Origin: Acidobacteriota bacterium
Lineage (GTDB): Bacteria; Acidobacteriota; Terriglobia; Acidiferrales; UBA7541
NCBI GenBank assembly: GCA_003224135.1
Contig: QHYO01000279.1
Coordinates: 1-7,079, forward strand
DNA: 7,079 nucleotides
Direction of reading: 5' to 3'
Below the pieces are notes generated by a model. The model worked only from the letters and a program-made list of their open reading frames with translations, was not told the origin of the DNA and searched no databases. The position numbers were made by a program, and so were the translations under genes. Below are positions 5,549 through 7,079 of this stretch, piece by piece; the first letter of the stretch is position 1, and each line of letters begins with the position of its first letter.

Positions 5549-7079
5549 TTAGGCCCAGCTGTAGCCGCGCTTGGAGAGCGGGAGTGAGCGAATGCGCTCG
5601 CCGGTGGCGGTGAAAATAGCGTTGCAGACGGCCGGAAGAATGGGAGGAAGCGCAGGTTCGCCAAGTCCCGTGGGTGGATTTTCCGTGCGCACAAAATGGA
5701 CCTCGATGTCCGGTGGCGCTTGAGAAATGCGGATCGGCGGATTCGCGTCAAAGTTGTTCTGCACGGCACGCCCGCGTTCAATCGTGATCTCGTAGGACAT
5801 CAACTGGCTGAGCCCGTCGATGATGCCGCCCTGCACCTGATTTACAGCGTTGAGCGGATTGATGATCTGGCTTCCGACGTCGCCCGCGACCCAGATTTTG
5901 TTAACTTTAATCTTTTTGGAGGAGTCGACGCGAACTTCGGCGACTTCCGCAAAATATCCGCGGTGCGAAAAGTAGAACGCCACGCCGGTTGCGGTACCTT
6001 TCGGAAGCGCACGCGAGCCCCATTTCGATTCACGAGCGACGCGTTCGAGGACTCCGCGCATGCGGGCCGCGTCGAATTCGGGTTGGCCCTGCGCGGAAGG
6101 GATTGCGGAGTTCGCGATGCGAGGAGCGTTCAAAAGCTGCAGGCGGAACTGAACAGGGTCCTTCCCTGCCGCGTGCGCCACTTCATCAAGAAAAGATTGG
6201 AAGACGAATGCGTAAGCGTTGCTGCCCGGTGCGCGAAGCGCATAGGTGGGAACACCACAAGGCATAAGCGATGCCGCGAACAAATAGTCCGCCACAAAAC
6301 CGGCAGGAAATTCGTTTGGACCAATTCCAGCAGACGGAGCGAACTGTTTCTCCTGGCCAAGGCTGACGAAATGATTTCGCCACGCGATGACCTTCCCTGA
6401 AGAGTCCAGGCCAGCTTTCAGGAAATGAAAACCGATTGGACGGTAGTGATCGTGGTGAAAATCGTCTTCACGCGTCCAGAGAAGTTTGACCGGAACGCCG
6501 ACCTGTTTGGCAATCGCTGCCGCTTCGAGCATGTAGTCGTTGGTGAGGCGCCGTCCGAATCCCCCTCCGGTGCGTCGAAGATGGACAGTAATGTTACTGG
6601 CGGGAATTTTCAAAACGTCGGCTACCTGTTGCCGACCTCGTTCGGGCGTCTGGCTTGGCGACCAGAACTCAAGCTTGCCGTCCGCAAAATGCGCGACACA
6701 ATTTTGCGGTTCGAGCGGCGCATGCGCGATAAATGGGTAGGAGTAAGACGCTTCGACAACTTTCGCGGCGGAGCGCAATGCCGCATCTGCCTCACCGTCG
6801 GTGCGGAGCGCGAAGACCGGCGGTTGCTTGCAGAGTTCTTCGGCACGTTGCGCGAAGCCTGCACTGCTTTGCTGCGCAGTGGCGCCTTCGTTCCACTCCA
6901 CGCGAAGTTTTTTGCGCGCCGATTGCGCTTGCCACCAGCTGTCCGCCACAATTGCGATTCCGCCGTGAAGGCCGAGCAATTCCGGCGTTCCTTCCACCAC
7001 AAACGCCTGGCGTACACCAGGCTGCGACATGATTTCGTCAAGATTCGCAGAGGTGACTTTCCCAGCAAAGACTGGGCAC
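5549..7079 (-). CDS. Molybdopterin-binding (large) subunit of a xanthine dehydrogenase-family hydroxylase, isoquinoline 1-oxidoreductase beta type; N-terminus outside window
   Basis: C-terminal 509 residues of a molybdenum hydroxylase large subunit. It binds the molybdenum cytosine dinucleotide cofactor and hydroxylates an aromatic heterocycle or aldehyde using water, passing electrons to a small 2Fe-2S subunit that should lie upstream, beyond 7079. The reading frame is open to the right edge; the first visible residues [16 protein letters not shown] belong to the protein, so the methionine at 7030 is internal. Visible marks: [15 protein letters not shown], the GGGFGRR cofactor loop (6548-6568), [19 protein letters not shown], the [20 protein letters not shown] stretch, and near the end [10 protein letters not shown] with the catalytic Glu at 5657-5659. 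The end [12 protein letters not shown] matches this subfamily. The family is usually about 700-770 residues and often Tat- or Sec-exported; the missing start prevents checking. No gaps are seen. The natural substrate cannot be inferred. It lies 144 bases upstream of the GWxTD gene on the same strand. Confidence 0.92.
   Translation of the reverse strand, partial: CPVFAGKVTSANLDEIMSQPGVRQAFVVEGTPELLGLHGGIAIVADSWWQAQSARKKLRVEWNEGATAQQSSAGFAQRAEELCKQPPVFALRTDGEADAALRSAAKVVEASYSYPFIAHAPLEPQNCVAHFADGKLEFWSPSQTPERGRQQVADVLKIPASNITVHLRRTGGGFGRRLTNDYMLEAAAIAKQVGVPVKLLWTREDDFHHDHYRPIGFHFLKAGLDSSGKVIAWRNHFVSLGQEKQFAPSAGIGPNEFPAGFVADYLFAASLMPCGVPTYALRAPGSNAYAFVFQSFLDEVAHAAGKDPVQFRLQLLNAPRIANSAIPSAQGQPEFDAARMRGVLERVARESKWGSRALPKGTATGVAFYFSHRGYFAEVAEVRVDSSKKIKVNKIWVAGDVGSQIINPLNAVNQVQGGIIDGLSQLMSYEITIERGRAVQNNFDANPPIRISQAPPDIEVHFVRTENPPTGLGEPALPPILPAVCNAIFTATGERIRSLPLSKRGYSWA

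Noticed and set aside
5696..6400. 234-codon plus-strand open frame
   Set aside because: Antisense to the molybdenum-subunit gene; Arg-rich translation with no domain, as expected opposite a GC-rich gene.
7028..7030. ATG 7030 as start of the molybdopterin-binding subunit
   Set aside because: In-frame residues before it ([16 protein letters not shown]) match the family, so the gene continues past the right edge.

Overview
The window looks like chromosomal DNA from an Acidobacteriota-type soil bacterium, with moderately high GC by eye. This placement is inference from gene content. It rests on a GWxTD-domain secreted protein (a family especially common in Acidobacteriota), a Tat-exported glycosylasparaginase-like hydrolase, an isoquinoline-oxidoreductase-type molybdenum subunit, and an intergenic element of the 'HSERSEES' kind often mis-called as protein. 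No tRNA, rRNA, CRISPR array, insertion sequence or phage gene is visible, and no gene-free stretch exceeds about 150 bases.

Layout. From 1 to 637 (minus) lies the N-terminal part of an ABC-2-type exporter ATPase, cut by the left edge. A divergent region of about 120 bases separates it from a plus-strand N-terminal-nucleophile hydrolase (760-1968) with a Tat signal, a strong ribosome binding site and a plausible promoter. This gene converges on tyrS across a 95-base gap holding a degenerate repeat. From 2064 to 7079 everything is on the minus strand. In transcription order, right to left, it reads: a molybdopterin-binding hydroxylase subunit (5549 to beyond 7079, N-terminus outside the window), a broken GWxTD-domain gene (3885-5404), purN (3236-3844) and tyrS (2064-3239). 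purN and tyrS share an ATGA stop/start and are probably translationally coupled. The GWxTD gene ends 40 bases before purN and may belong to the same transcript.

The most unusual feature is a pair of internal deletions in this minus-strand block, each removing a family-defining motif. tyrS jumps in frame from the strand before the class I HIGH motif to the FQDMGH segment after it, losing about 19 residues including HIGH, while KMSKS and the S4 domain remain. The GWxTD gene jumps from HYRRIAYAN to RPMFQGGG, losing about 37 residues including the GWxTD motif and shifting frame, so it now reads as two overlapping fragments. A smaller third gap is possible in the same gene. Either this is real gene decay, requiring another TyrRS elsewhere, or it is a collapse in assembly; raw reads would decide. 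I found no new multi-gene system here. The other genes are ordinary housekeeping, export or oxidoreductase genes with a few notable residue changes.
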